Assembly: GCA_033398695.1 (NCBI GenBank)
Contig: CM065801.1
Span: 106,323,170 to 106,387,169 of the forward strand
Length of the DNA stretch: 64,000 bases
Direction of reading: 5' to 3'
From: Orobanche coerulescens
Lineage: Eukaryota; Streptophyta; Magnoliopsida; Lamiales; Orobanchaceae
This document shows positions 20,996-32,732 of the stretch, piece after piece (position 1 is the stretch's first letter; every line of letters starts with the position of its first letter). Below the pieces are notes generated by a model that ran no database searches, was not told the origin of the DNA, and saw only the letters and a list, made by a program, of their open reading frames with translations. The translations under genes and the position numbers were made by a program.

Positions 20996-21773
20996 TTCTA
21001 AAAGAGGGTTCCTACCAATGCGAAATGGAATAAAACTCTCCTTGAAGATGTGTCCTCATAGTGAGGAACAACGAAAGGAAATGAGTAATATACCATATGC
21101 TTCGGCCGTGGGTAGCCTTATATATGCTATGTTGTGTACAAGACCTGACATCGCGCATGCTGTAAGCGTGGTGAGTAGGTTTCAGGCAAACCCAGGTAGG
21201 GAACATTGGACTGCCGTAAAGAACGTTCTCAAGTACTTAAGAAGGACTAGTGATATGGTTCTGATGTATGGCGGTGGAGAATTTGATGTGGTGGGATTCA
21301 CTGATTCGGACTTCCAAGGACTGAGGGACGACTCGATGTCTACTTCTGGCTATATATTTACTCTTAATGGAGGAGCAGTATCTTGGCGTAGCGCCAAGCA
21401 AAGCCCGACTGCTGATTCCACCTGTTAGGCTGAGTATCAAGCAGCCTCGGAGGCTTCCAAGGAAGGGTTCTGGATTAAGAAGTTTCTGGGAGAACTTCAA
21501 CTGATACCATGTGCTGAGCTGACTGTTCCGCTGTACTGCGACAACGATGGAGCTGTATCGCAGGCCAAGGAGCCGAGGTTTCACAACAGCACCAAACGTA
21601 TTGAGAGGAAGTATCATCTCGTAAGAGAATTTGTTCGCAAGAGATACATTGTGCTGCACAGAGTAGACTCGGCCGACAACGTCGCTGATCCACTGACCAA
21701 GCCACTTTCTCAGACTAGCTTGGAGCGTCATCTGGAGAACATGGTTACTAGATACCATAGTGTGTGGCATTGA
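20982..21773 (+). pseudogene. C1 RNase H, shifted frame with one stop
   Basis: It continues at +1 relative to the upstream frame. TRPDIAHAVSVVSRF leads to the RNase H motif GFTDSDFQG and SGYIFTLNGGAVSW. A TAG at 21426 precedes AEYQAASEA, where the family has an S-T-x-E-A-E-Y sequence. The C-terminal block YCDNDGAV...NVADPLTKPL is intact to TGA 21771. The PPT follows 15 bp later. Confidence 0.9.
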
Positions 21774-21788
21774 GTGCAAGTGGGAGAT
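21774..21788 (+). promoter_or_regulatory. C1 polypurine tract
   Basis: GTGCAAGTGGGAGAT directly precedes the 3' LTR TG. The short purine run GTGGGAGA is a typical Copia plus-strand primer. Confidence 0.8.
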
Positions 21789-23743
21789 TGTTAGGAGTAT
21801 GTCCTCGAATTCCACTCAGAGGATGTTGAGTGAGGGCATTGTACTAATAATTATATAAATCATTAATATAAGGCAATGTATGTTTCTTTATTTACTGGTA
21901 GATACTGGCAATCCTAACTCGTAAATATACATATAGAAACTAGTCCGTGTATTTGAGAGCAAAATGTTCCACTCCTTATTGGATAAGGGGGTAGGCACTG
22001 GAAAGGTTTATAGCTCAAATACTTAATCGTCATAGTCATTGAAACTTGATCAAGGCCAAGTTTATGTGAAGACTTGTATGACGTGTTCTTTGACATGGAA
22101 AGTGCCTGTCGAACACTAATAGTTAGTGGGAACACACATTATAGGTATGCTAATTGGATTAGTATACTCGAACCGACTCACCCTCGATTCATCACACGGA
22201 TTTCACTCCGGGACAGTCAATGAAGGAATCGAAAGGTTGTGATAGGTATTCGTGAACCTTCAACTTGAGGATTTAGTAGGGATGTGCTTGTAACGTTAAG
22301 ATTTTCATTAGAGTAGTTCGACCCTATAAACCGGGAGGTGGGGGTCAACCTCGACGTGCATCTTAACAGGCAAGTAGCAGGTCCTACTGAATACCAAGAT
22401 AGAATTCTTTCTCCCATTAGTGAGCAAGTTATATGTCCTATGCGGTTATTGGCAGTTGAGATCATAAGTGTTTGGACAAAGCATTGGAGCTAGTTGTATT
22501 GGATACACGAGAGCTCAATGATCTCGATTTACATTAACGCATGCATAGCGTCAAGTGCATATAGGTTTTGACTGACCGTGACCCTATAACTTGATCGGGA
22601 CATTTGTAAGAAGGGTTTATACGTATACTGGTATTCACGACAGAATGGTTCTTGAATGATCTCAATCATTCGTTCTCAGTTAGGGTACAGTGTAGGCCGC
22701 CAGGCTGGCTAGGTGGTGCTACTACTCTTTGGTTCTCCCATTGCTGACTGCGACGAACCTACCGAGTCGCACAATAGGATTGACGACTGAATGATTGAGC
22801 TTAATATCTCATTATGAATATTAGATATTGGATATCTAATTTGGGACATTGGATGTCCAAATTGATTTATTGGATAAATTAATTTACGGCCTAATTAATT
22901 AAATAAATTACCGGGTGATTAATTTAATTCATGAATATAATTATTTCTTGGAGAAATTAATTATGTTATTATGTATTTAATATGATTAATTAATTAGATT
23001 AATTAATCGATATAAATACATCGGAACGAAATCGGAGTTTATCTGTTTGGACTCTCGGGAGTCCGAAACGAACCGAACTCATCGGATTCCTTCTAGAGGC
23101 CGGCCCCACTTTTGATCTCTTACCTTTAGTCTTTGTCTTGCTTTGGTGGGTGAAGATTAATCACCTAAGAGATATGATATCTCTTATAATAAGGATAAAG
23201 GGATTGTGTGGGATTTGGAAGCTGAATAAATGAAGACATCTCTCAACCTCTCCTAGTAATTCCATACGTGAGTTTTAGTTTTGAGAGAGAGAAAATATTT
23301 TTTTCAATTATCTTCATCTTGTTCTTGAGTTTTCTTGGAGAAAATTCAAGATACATTGAGAGATAAATATTATACACTTAGAGTGCAATAATAAAAGGCT
23401 TCATCACTTGATTCTACCCGTAACCTTAGAGGTTAATCGAGTGTTGTAATTCCAGTCATTTTTCCGGCGCGTGGCAAGTAGAGACGTGGTGCTTTCGGCA
23501 TTGGATCGTTCAAGAGCTTGGAGCGGATTGGATTCGTAGAGATCAATCAAAGCTTGGGGAATAGCTCAAGATAAGGTTACCATTTAATCAAAGGACTTCG
23601 AGGGTGAGTTTCTTATAACTCTTGTTTTTCGTTTATATATTCGTATATACGTAGCTCGATCGATCCTCGTAGGGATTCGGATCGAATTAATTTTTGTTTT
23701 ACCGCTTCCACTGGGCCTTCATTTTAGGCACCGAATCCCAACA
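21789..23743 (+). repeat. C1 3' LTR (1955 bp)
   Basis: TGTTAGGAGTATG...CCCAACA, collinear with the 5' LTR. Sampled lines differ at roughly 5% of positions plus a few small indels. The AGG|GTGAGT donor is conserved near 23603. The duplicated CTATC follows at 23744. Confidence 0.94.
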
Positions 23744-23748
23744 CTATC

Positions 23749-26700
23749 AAGGTCAGATAACGTACGTAGGGAGTGTTACGTGTGCTAGGTTGTTCATGTA
23801 GCGTACGTAGTGACTAGAATTTATAAATATGTGGGATCTCCATCACCTTGGTATTTTGAGAAGTTCAACCTTGCTTTTTAGTTCTATAACCCTTCGAGAC
23901 TGATTTGCCTCTCCTGAATCGATTAAGGACTGGAGAGCATGGATTGGAGCAGGAGATATGGAGTTAAAACATGATTCTTGAGATGTTCATTGGTGTTAAA
24001 CATTTTCTTGAGGTATGTCGAACCATTTTACACTTTAATTTTTTAGGATCCTGATGTTGTTATTGATGATTACATCTTGTAATGGTAGATTATAGAAGTG
24101 CAGTGATGAATTTGAATATTTCACGAAAATCTGTGTTGAGGAAATGATGATATATGTATCTTGAATTATGTTGTTCTATTATGAGCATTATTATGGAATT
24201 GTGGGGTCCTTCGTACATATCACCCCAAGAAGGAATATGTTAAAAGATATAAATGGTTTTAGATATAGTCTTGGATTTGATATTTAGAAATTAATATTAT
24301 ATTGATTATAGTGGTAGATTTCAGATGTTCATGATGAAACACAAATCATGATATGAGGTTGAAACTAGAGTGATTGTGGTTAATCTTGGAATATAATTAT
24401 TCATAATATTGAATTATTCGAATAGTTCGAATTTTTCGAGGGTATCAGTATCAGTGTTTTTCGATGGATTTACGAATATGAACAAAAAGGAACATTGTTA
24501 ACTTCGTATTTGAGGTTGAAGTTGGAAGTGAGAATGTTGACACACATATTATTAGTTTGAATTGATTATTAGTATGATTATCGGATTTCAGACTTGTGTT
24601 GTTAAAATGAGTTCATGATTGATCGAAGTATTGTTGAACCATTGGGTTTGTTGGTTGGTTATACCGGTTGTTGATTATTATCGAACGGGCTGTTAATCGA
24701 TTATGACATTAGATTGTGATAGTTGATCGATAACTATAACCGTTATGTTGAAATTGAGAGTGAAGAACTTGTGGATTGCCTTGGTCGGGACGGAGGGGAT
24801 CGTAGAGGAACAAAGTGGGTTTGGTAACAGATTCGTTGCATCATTGTTGAGGCAAGTTTATACTCGTCCAGTTCATAATGCCTAATGAATGGTTTCAGTT
24901 TCATTTCATTTATGATTCATATAACAGTGATATTGTCAATGTGAAATTACCGGGATAGTGGTTTATATAGTGTGCTTTGGTTTGTATTAAATCATAATGT
25001 ATATGATTTAAATGTGTTTGGTGAAGTCGGAAATTTGAGTCATCTTTAGTCGGTGATATGGAATGTCAGATATCGAAGATAGTTATCATGTCGACATTGA
25101 TGTCGGGACGATGGTTTATGGATGTTGATGGATTGTACCTCATTCGAGATTATTCGAGTAAGTTGTATATTCGTTCAGGGATGTTTGTTTGTGGAAATGA
25201 TATTGTCTCCGGCTTTGAGGTAATTAGAGTGTTGCTCAGTTATGAGGATAATTGTTCTATTGAATGTATTATATGCTGATGGTTCGTATAATGAGATTAG
25301 TATTGATTGTCCGTGAGAGATGTTGAACCCAGGACCATTGTTTAGTATTAATAGTTACGTTGTTCAACCGTTGCGGGACGTTGAGTCCAAGCTATTGTTT
25401 GGTATTGTCGATTGTGATGATTGTTCAATTGAGATGATGATTCCAGGACTGTTGTGTGAGATCATTAATCGTGTTGATCATTCTTTGGGGATGATGATCC
25501 TCAGATGGTTGTTCTGAATATTATTTGGCATGTTAATCTTTCATCATTCGTGTGTCGTTGTTTACCTTGGTGAGTCTTTTGGTCCTTATTGGATGAGTTT
25601 TCCTTGAGTTTCGTTGTCTTGTTGTATCGTGACCTATATGGAGTCATATCTGCATGCCAATTGGTATTATGTAGGATTTTTAGTTGGGCACACGATGGTC
25701 ATGCGTGGATGTTTTCGCATTAAACAGTGCACACGAGATGTTACTTTGTGAGGCTAATTAGGTACATGTCCCACATATATTATGGATTCCGTATACGGGG
25801 TGGACATGTGCACAGATGCATTTCTGAATCAGATGTACTGTGACGTCCATCTTTGATCCATATGGATTTGTCGTTCATACTACGTGTATGATTGGGTATG
25901 TTCGGCAGTTTGCGATTAGTTGTTCATACGCCTGAGGGGTATGCTCGAAAGTTGAGTTGTTTCTTCGAGGTCCACTGTATAACGTTTTGAGAATTGTATT
26001 CTCTCGTATATCTGTCCCTGTGGTTCCTTATTGATCTTGTTTGAAGTTTACCATGTTGATGGTATTCTCAGTCGTTATTGGTCATATTAGAGTTTATCAT
26101 TTCAATGAGATTCTCGGTTGATCATGGTTATTTATCGTATGAGTGTTCGGATTTTGTGCCGATGTTTCGGGATTTTGCTGTCATCAGTCTACAGACGTAT
26201 TGTGTATATTTGGTTCTTATCCATATCAGTATTTGATTGTGCAATCCGACAGATAGGATTTGGCACGGATGCACTATTCTACACTTGTAACTTATGATGA
26301 TGTTTTGAGAATTCATGGTATTGTTTGAATACAGTACAGACGGTAGTATTTGAGTTCATTCGTCAATTGAGAGTGTAAGATGTGGATTGTGAGGAGGATT
26401 GAATTGTTGTGGCTTTCCATGAGTTGGTAATATTATGATGGTACTCGGAGATGGAGCTAGTAGTGGTCGTGAAGAGGTGAGCTTTCCGGGTGATACTAGT
26501 TATGACATTTAATTTTGGAATTTTTATTGTTGCTGAATGATTATTTTCCACTGCAAATGTATTTCTAACTGTTTCTTATAACCGTTGCATGAGTATTTGT
26601 AAATGGCCCTTTTGATATTTTGCAACTCAAGTTATTTCAGAAAATCATTTTCTAAACGTATGTCAATACGTATGATGGTGGTTTAACATATACTCATGAA

Positions 26701-27021
26701 TTTGTTGGGTTCTGGCGTTTTGGTTTCGTAGTTACAAATGATATTTTACGACAGTATTTCATAAATGAATTCAATAAAGTCTTTCGAATGTTACGACGCA
26801 GTAGTATTCCCTGATAATTTCGGGAGTGATACAGAAACTAGTATGTTGGTATTGCATTGAGACTTCATATAGGAGTCGTATGCTAGTATCACGGGAGAAC
26901 CTCAACTTCACGTACCCGTAAGTATATTGCTTTGGTTAGTCTCTTGTGATAACGATTGATTGTTTTTTTTTGTGATGAGGTTGGAAATTTTCGGTTGAGA
27001 TGTTGGTTGAAAAAGGATTAC
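23749..27021 (+). repeat. Noncoding interior of G3: rest of the inner LTR and 3' untranslated mosaic
   Basis: I see no coding frame. 23749-23815 carries GTACG-type near-palindromes, followed by TATAAATA at 23822-23829. A GAGGTATG donor-like site is near 24012 and GAGGCAAGT near 24851. About 25050-25540 holds loose tandem units with GGGACG and TTGAG. 26090-26280 resembles the G5 3' untranslated region (complement of 43740-43930). 26290-26832 resembles the distal G5 3' LTR (complement of 40200-40850) and ends GGGAGTGATACAG. 26860-26960 again resembles the G5 3' untranslated region (complement of 43560-43680). This patchwork suggests recombination between related elements. Confidence 0.55.
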
Positions 27022-27058
27022 AAGTTTCGGGACGAAACTTATTTTTAAGGGGTAAGGG
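27022..27058 (+). promoter_or_regulatory. G3 pre-PPT hairpin and polypurine tract
   Basis: AAGTTTCGGGACGAAACTT at 27022-27040 is identical to the G1 copy, although G3 has no coding sequence near it. The purine tract AAGGGGTAAGGG (27047-27058) abuts the LTR. Retention here without an integrase frame argues for a nucleic-acid function. Confidence 0.85.
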
Positions 27059-29018
27059 TATAATATCCGTGTATTTTAGTATTCATGTGTGAGTTGTTTC
27101 GGACGTATTTAGTTGAGAATTTATTCAGAATTTCCATGTTGAATTATGGTTATTTGGAACCGTGTATTTTGACGATCGGAATTGGAATGTTTATGGTTGG
27201 TAATTTTCGAGTTTTGTGATTTCCGAAGTATGTTTGTTTTGGCCGGAATATCGAAGTGGTGACTCGAGAGTTATGTCCGTAAGATATGAATATATTACAA
27301 AAAGGGTGTTAATAGAATAAGAGCAGATATTTCTGAGTAGTGATTTACACAAGGGCTGAATTCGATCGATCACCATAAATTCCATAAAAATCTAAAAATT
27401 CTAAATTTTTTTAACATTGTTGGGAATTGAGTTAGCTTTCCAATGGTTTAAACGGTGAGTCAATCGGAGCCCGGATGTAGGAGTTATGGTCGGAATAGCT
27501 GACCCTAGTGCAGTAACACGATCGTGTCATTTGACGCAGGCTGTGTCGAACTATTGCGGATAAGCAGAAACGTTCTTGATGGGTGACACGACCCCTGACT
27601 CGACCGTGTCATTTGACACGACCGGAAAGTGCAGAAATGCTGAAAACCCACTTCGGGAGCTATATATATCCTTTGGTCGATTTTTTGGGCATTCTAGCAC
27701 CTTCCCTTCATCCTCCACCTAGAATCCTTCATCTTAAACTCCAAAATCAAGCCATAAACATGTTCCAAACACTATAGAATCAAGATATCAAGTTCATTAT
27801 TGAAGTTTGTTCAAAAAAAAAAGTTCATTATTAAAGAATTATCCATCTCTTGGTTGAATTAAGGTATGTGGTTGAAGTTCTTCAAGTTATTTCAAAGAAT
27901 TTTGGGGTTTGTTAGGAATTCTTGATTCAAGTTCGTTTTGGCTTTGGATTATGTTACATTATGATGCTGTAATCATGTTCCTTTGTTTTCCCTCAAGGTT
28001 TATGGATTAAATTCCGAGTTTTTAATCCGTTCTTGGGTTTGACCTTTGTCGCCTCCGTAGTGTTCGATTAAATGTCTCTAAGGGTAGAACTTAGGGTGAA
28101 TCCTTCCGTTTCCGTGGTGTTGTGTTTTGATTCGGTATCTCGATGTGTTAGGGTCGAATTGTTGAAGGAAGTTCGGACCGTACGTTCATCCATTCGTTGT
28201 TTCCCGTGTCGTTCGAATTGAGGCAAGTACTTTGATTGTCTTTAATGTACTTCGTGTGAATATGTGAAAATGTGATTTGTGCCAATTGTTGATTGAGTGT
28301 GTGTGAGCCGAGTAAAACCAGTGAGGGTACCCTGGGGTCCGGTATGCTGCATTTCCCTACAGATCACTCGATTGGGCTATATAACCAGAGAGAGCCTGAC
28401 GAGGTCTCTTGGGGTGCGTATCTTGCGAGATGCGGGGCCAGTATAGCTCGGGAGGTTGTTTTGTGATGATGATTGTGATGTGGTATTCCGGAATATCTGT
28501 GATGGCACTGTGATTTATGTTGATTATTCACTTGTTGTATATATTCTAGAATCATTGTACTTGCACCGGCTTCTTGATGACCCCTCCTGGGGTGGATATA
28601 CTTTTGTGTATTCAGGTACAGGTCCAGTGGGAGGACTAGCACAGGGCGGACACGAGCTTGGTGGGCAGCATTGATATCGTGCATCATTTTGAGTTAGTGG
28701 TCGTATGGTCATGGTCAAAGTCGTGTTTTGGTTTTGTACTCGTGCGGGTACTGTCCGGTGTTGTATGTTGTGTCATTGTTGATGGTTAATGATGTTGTTG
28801 TATTCCAGTTGTGAACGGTTATATTAATATGATCCCACGAGATGATATGTTGTTTGGTATTGTGATGTATGTCATGTTGAAGTTGATGTTGGTTTTGAAT
28901 ATATGAACGTTCATGTTTTGTTGTATTTAATGTGTTTTATTTTGGGTCTAAGCCTGGTAGGTTCTCCAAAAAGGAACTACGGCGCTGTAATATCTCCGTA
29001 AATCACGGGGGTGTTACA
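27059..29018 (+). repeat. G3 3' LTR (1960 bp), contains a 31-bp insertion
   Basis: It begins TATAATATCC (terminal TG mutated to TA) and ends TGTTACA. It aligns with 11516-13371 throughout. A 31-bp insertion at about 27806-27836 is absent from the 5' LTR. After 29018 the sequence returns to G2 gag. Confidence 0.93.
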
Positions 29019-29739
29019 ACAAGCGCAGAGTTCAGCAGAAATCTCAGTCTGCAAATATTCCTGCGGGAGGTTCGACTCATTTCTCTGGGGGCTTTCGAGG
29101 TACTACCAGTACCTCCATTCGTGATGTCAGATGTTTTAACTGTGGTAAGTTAGGCCAGAGGAATCGGGAGTGTCCTCATCCGTTGTTGACTTGTCACTTG
29201 TGATCAGTCGGTCCACAACGCTTCTTTTTGTGAGCGAGTGGGGCATATTCTTGGTGCCCAGTCTTCATTTCCAGCGCCTAAGAAGCCGAGTGTGAACCAG
29301 GGGTTGTTTGATCTACAGTCTCCACCGAGTGCCAGCCGTGGGAGAGGTCGGGGTCAGCCAGCTAGAGAGGGAGCTTCCATTGTCGGCTCCGCTCATCTGC
29401 GTGTTTATGAGATGAGGAGGGGCGATGATCCAGCGGCCACCGTGGATACAGCTACCATTCATATTCATTCTCACCCTGTCAGTGTGCTTTTTTATTTGGG
29501 TGCTACGCATTCATATCTCTTTGGAGTGTGTTTGCCGTTTGAGTCTTGACTGTTTGTCGCCGTGCTAGCCTTTCATCGTTAAACTTCCTAGCGGTGATAG
29601 AATCATCGGTGATCGAGAGGTCCGAGACTATTCTGTGTTTATTTGTGATAGGTCTTGGCTCTCTAATCTTATTTTTGTGAATATTGAGGGTGAGGATTTG
29701 ATTCTCGGGTATGATTAGCTCGAGCGGCATGGTGCAATC
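29019..29739 (+). pseudogene. G2 gag 3' half and protease, frameshifted
   Basis: Codons resume at a Gln-Lys-rich part of Gag and show one intact zinc knuckle (CFNCGKLGQRNREC, with Gln in place of the usual His). The second knuckle is lost to a small deletion near 29190. A second open piece (29238-29549) covers the linker and protease. The catalytic motif reads FYLGAT instead of FDSGAT: the Asp codon is TAT at 29493-29495. A frameshift near 29520 and a TAG at 29716, in place of Trp in the DDWL motif, complete the inactivation. Confidence 0.88.
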
Positions 29740-31124
29740 ATGAACTACCACACGAGAATCATCACCATGCTAGCCGAGGACAGCACCAAGCACTCTTTCG
29801 CAGGGCGAAAGAGAAACCAGAAGGTCGTAATTAACGCCTTGAAGGCGATGAGACTACTGCAGAAGGGGTGTACTGGTTATTGGAACTACGCCCTGAAGGC
29901 GGGGGATGGTAGAGTCGAGTTTGCATCGATTCTAGTCATTAGTGAGTTCCCTGATATCTTTCCTGACGAGTTATCGGGGTTGCCACCGGACCGTGAAGTA
30001 GAGTTTGCTATCGAATTAGAGCCAGGTGCGGCTCCGATTTCGAAGGTGCGGTATCACATGGCACCTTCAGAGATGGATGAGTTGAAGAAGCAGTTGAGTG
30101 AGGTTCTTGAGTTGGGGTATATTTGACCGAGCGCTTCACCTTGGGGCGCACCGGTTCTGTTTGTACGGAAGAAGGATGGTTCTCTGCGTTTATGTATCCC
30201 TTGCCGAGGATTGATGACTTATTCGATCAGTTGCAGGGAGCTGCAGTATTCTCGAAGATCGACTTGAGATCGGGGTACTATCAGCTTCGAGTGCCAGAGT
30301 CCAATGTTCCAAAAACAGCTTTTCGGACGAGATATGAACATTATGAGTTTGTGGTTATGACCTTCGGGTTAACTAATGCGCCGTCAGTGTTTATGCAGTT
30401 GATGAACAAGGTCTTCATCGAGTATTTGGATAACTGTGTCGTCGTATTCATTAACGATATACTTATTTATTCGAGGAATGAGTAGGAGCATGCGCATCAT
30501 CTGCGTGTGGTGTTAGATATTTTGAGGACCGAGTGACTCTATGCGAAGTTCTCGAAATGCGAGTTCTGGATGAAGGAGGTGATGTTTCTGGGTCACGTGA
30601 TTTCAGTCGAGGGGGTCCGTGTGGATCCACAGAAGATTGAGGCAGTGTTGGATTGGGCACCACCTAAGAATGTGAAGGAGGTCCCTAGTTTCTTGGGTTT
30701 GGCTGGCTACTCTCGTAGGTTCGTCGAGGGGTTCTCAAAACTAGCTCGACCACTTACACAGTTGCTTCAAAAATCTGAGAAGTTCGTCTGGAATGACGAG
30801 AGGCAGTCGAGTTTCGAGGATTTGAAGAGGCGTTTGAGTTCAGCCCAAATTTTAGCGTTGTCGTGCGGCAACGTGGGTTTTGCCGTCTATAGCGATGCTT
30901 CGCGTCAGGGTCTTGGGCGTGTGTTGATACAACACAATAAGACTATCGCGTATGCGTCGAGACAGTTGAGGCCGTACGAGCTCAACTACCCTACTCATGA
31001 TTTGGAGTTAGCGGCAGTTGTTTCCGCGCTGAAGATTTGGCGTCACTATCTTTTTGGCTCTGCATGTCAGATTTTACCGATCATAAAAGTATGAAATACA
31101 TATTTACTCAGCGGGAGTTGAATA
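29740..31124 (+). pseudogene. G2 reverse transcriptase and partial RNase H
   Basis: The piece 29740-30126 covers the PR-RT linker (SEFPDIFPDEL...APSEMDELKK) and ends at TGA where G1 has CGA (Arg). A 43-bp deletion near 30196 removes the [14 protein letters not shown] block and shifts the frame. The next piece carries the catalytic box as FINDI, with AAC (Asn) at 30453-30455 in place of the first Asp. Two more stops follow (30484, 30535). From 30570 the RT thumb and RNase H ([10 protein letters not shown]) are open to 31094. Everything downstream, including integrase, is deleted, and the sequence jumps to LTR at about 31125. Confidence 0.9.
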
Positions 31125-32675
31125 TCGCGATAGCGCGTGCTATCGAGGGGTTGTTAGCGCACGCTATTTTCTGGTAGCACATGCTAACGGGCCAGAACCG
31201 TAGGTTCTGGACTAGTTTTGACTGGTAGCGCATGCTAACCGTTAATCGTTAGCGCACGCTAGGCCCTCTGGTTATAAATACCGAGAGTTGACCCAGATTC
31301 GCCAATTTACTCATTTCTTTTCCTTCCCTGCGGCCGAGCGATCGAAGGGTGATTTGGAGGCGATTTCCTTCTTCCAATCACTTCAGATATCATTTTCTTT
31401 GAGTTCTTGGTGTAGAATAACAACATCTACTCGTGTTCTTCGTCCTTAATCCAAGGTAATCTCCTAGAACCCTATTTTAGAAAATTTGGGGTTTTTTGAA
31501 TTTTTGTCCGATTTGTTCCGTATTGTTGATTAATCATGATGTATATGATTAATCTTGGTGGTGTTCTTGTTTTCCCTACGCGTTCATGGTAAGTTTCGTG
31601 ATATTTGTGAAATCGAGAGGGTTCGGTTGCTATCCGTCCTCGTCGTTGTCTTTGTACGAACTTATATGAATCGTAGGTAGGTTTTCGGGTGTATTTTATT
31701 TCTGTACTCATTTAGAAATGGTTGTGATTGTATTCTTCGAATCGTTAGGTTCGGGTTCGTCGGTGACTAGCGATCGTGGTTGATTTTCCTTTCCATTCGT
31801 GTCGTCGTCAATTACTCAAGGCAAGTATTCTTGGAAACCTTTATGCTTAACATGAAATGGTGATGTAATTGTGTATGCTTTGCTCACTCCAGGAGGGTCT
31901 GGCGAGGCCTCGGGGGAATCCGTGACTTCACTCCGGATTCATGAGCCTGATTCGCTAGCCAGTTCGGGAGGGTCCTTAGAGGCCTCGAATGGGATCAGTA
32001 GCTTCACCCCGGTCCTAGGCGATGCCTGTGCGGGATTTGTTTTATGATATGGCCAGCTCAGGAAGGTCCTTAGAGGCCTCGAGTTGGACCAGTGGCTTCA
32101 CCCCGGTCCTAAGCAAATTGATTGTTGACTGTTTGTTTACGGAAAAAACATGTCTGGTTTTGGTTTTACAAATAACTTGATGCATGTACTATGAAATGTG
32201 TAAGCAAATGGTTTGCCTTGATTACTTGTACTAGCGTAATTGCTAACCCCTTTGGGGACCCGTTTTAGGGAAATTCTTGTTATGAATTTCAGGTTATGTT
32301 CAGCCAGATGAGCGGGCATTGGGACAGTACGATGATGCTGGTCAGGGTTGTTGACATGTTTAAATGAGTTTCTTTATTTCCATTGTCCATTTCGATATGG
32401 TTGTTTTCCAACTTGTGAACTTATAGATAGTACTCGCGAGTACTTAGGCAATTTTACTCGTGTTATGGTTTGTATCATTAAATGTTATTTATGATTGTCG
32501 ATGATGTTTGTTTCGCCGGTTATAGCCGGTGTTTTATTTAATTGTCGTCCTGGTAATGTGTGTTTCCTCGCTAACTATGATGGTTAGACGAGTGGTATTT
32601 ATTATTTAGCCTGGTGGGTCCCAGGTAGGGGCCCACGATGCTGTAATATACCCTGAATATCTTGGAGGTGTTACA
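31125..32675 (+). repeat. G2 3' LTR, 5'-truncated
   Basis: It corresponds to 9117-10663 of the 5' LTR and ends TGTTACA. The first about 600 bp of the LTR, the PPT and integrase were removed by the same deletion. It keeps the last U3 near-palindromes (31125-31262), the TATA box at about 31274 and the acceptor-like TTTCAG|G ending at 32292. Confidence 0.9.
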
Positions 32676-32727
32676 CGGATGGGCTCACGGCAATGTAATA
32701 TGCCATGAATAACTTGGGGGTGTTACA
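32676..32727 (+). repeat. Right terminus of the G4 5' LTR
   Basis: Fifty-two bases read as the standard LTR end (...CACGGCAATGTAATATG...GGGGGTGTTACA), and a PBS follows. With 7888-8524 this reconstitutes the tail of an LTR into which G2 was inserted. Confidence 0.75.
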
Positions 32728-32732
32728 CAATA

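Larger units (their letters stand above)
14259..23743 (+). mobile_element. C1: full-length Ty1/Copia retrotransposon with 5-bp TSD
   Basis: C1 is 9485 bp: two LTRs of 1971 and 1955 bp (TGTTAGG...CCCAACA), a PBS one base after the 5' LTR, a 1.6-kb leader, gag-PR-IN-RT-RH in Copia order, and a PPT. The five-base duplication is perfect. Sampled LTR divergence is about 5%. Pol has four in-frame stops and one frameshift, so it is defective. It landed in the U3 array of the LTR inside G3. C2 and C3 belong to the same or a close family. Confidence 0.95.
11516..29018 (+). mobile_element. G3: LTR element without coding region, nested in G2 gag and itself hosting C1
   Basis: The two LTRs (11516-13371 and 27059-29018) are clearly the same sequence, about 95-96% identical where sampled. 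A PBS follows the first, and a hairpin plus PPT precede the second. Between them I find no gag or pol. There is a short leader, then a long LTR-like sequence interrupted by the Copia element C1, then a short 3' untranslated part. The first 69 bp of the 5' LTR are missing, together with adjoining G2 gag, indicating a deletion over the left junction after insertion. Confidence 0.88.
8525..32675 (+). mobile_element. G2: Ty3/Gypsy element split by the G3 insertion, 3' part deleted
   Basis: Parts of G2 are: 5' LTR (about 8525-10663), PBS, the 5' half of gag (10901-11515), the G3 insertion (11516-29018), the rest of gag-PR-RT-RH (29019-31124) and a truncated 3' LTR (31125-32675). Protein sequence is close to G1, so both belong to the same lineage. 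By sampled comparison the LTRs differ by about 7%, so G2 is older than G1. Integrase, the PPT and the first part of the 3' LTR are gone. The start of the 5' LTR is uncertain, and I found no matching target-site duplication. Confidence 0.85.
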
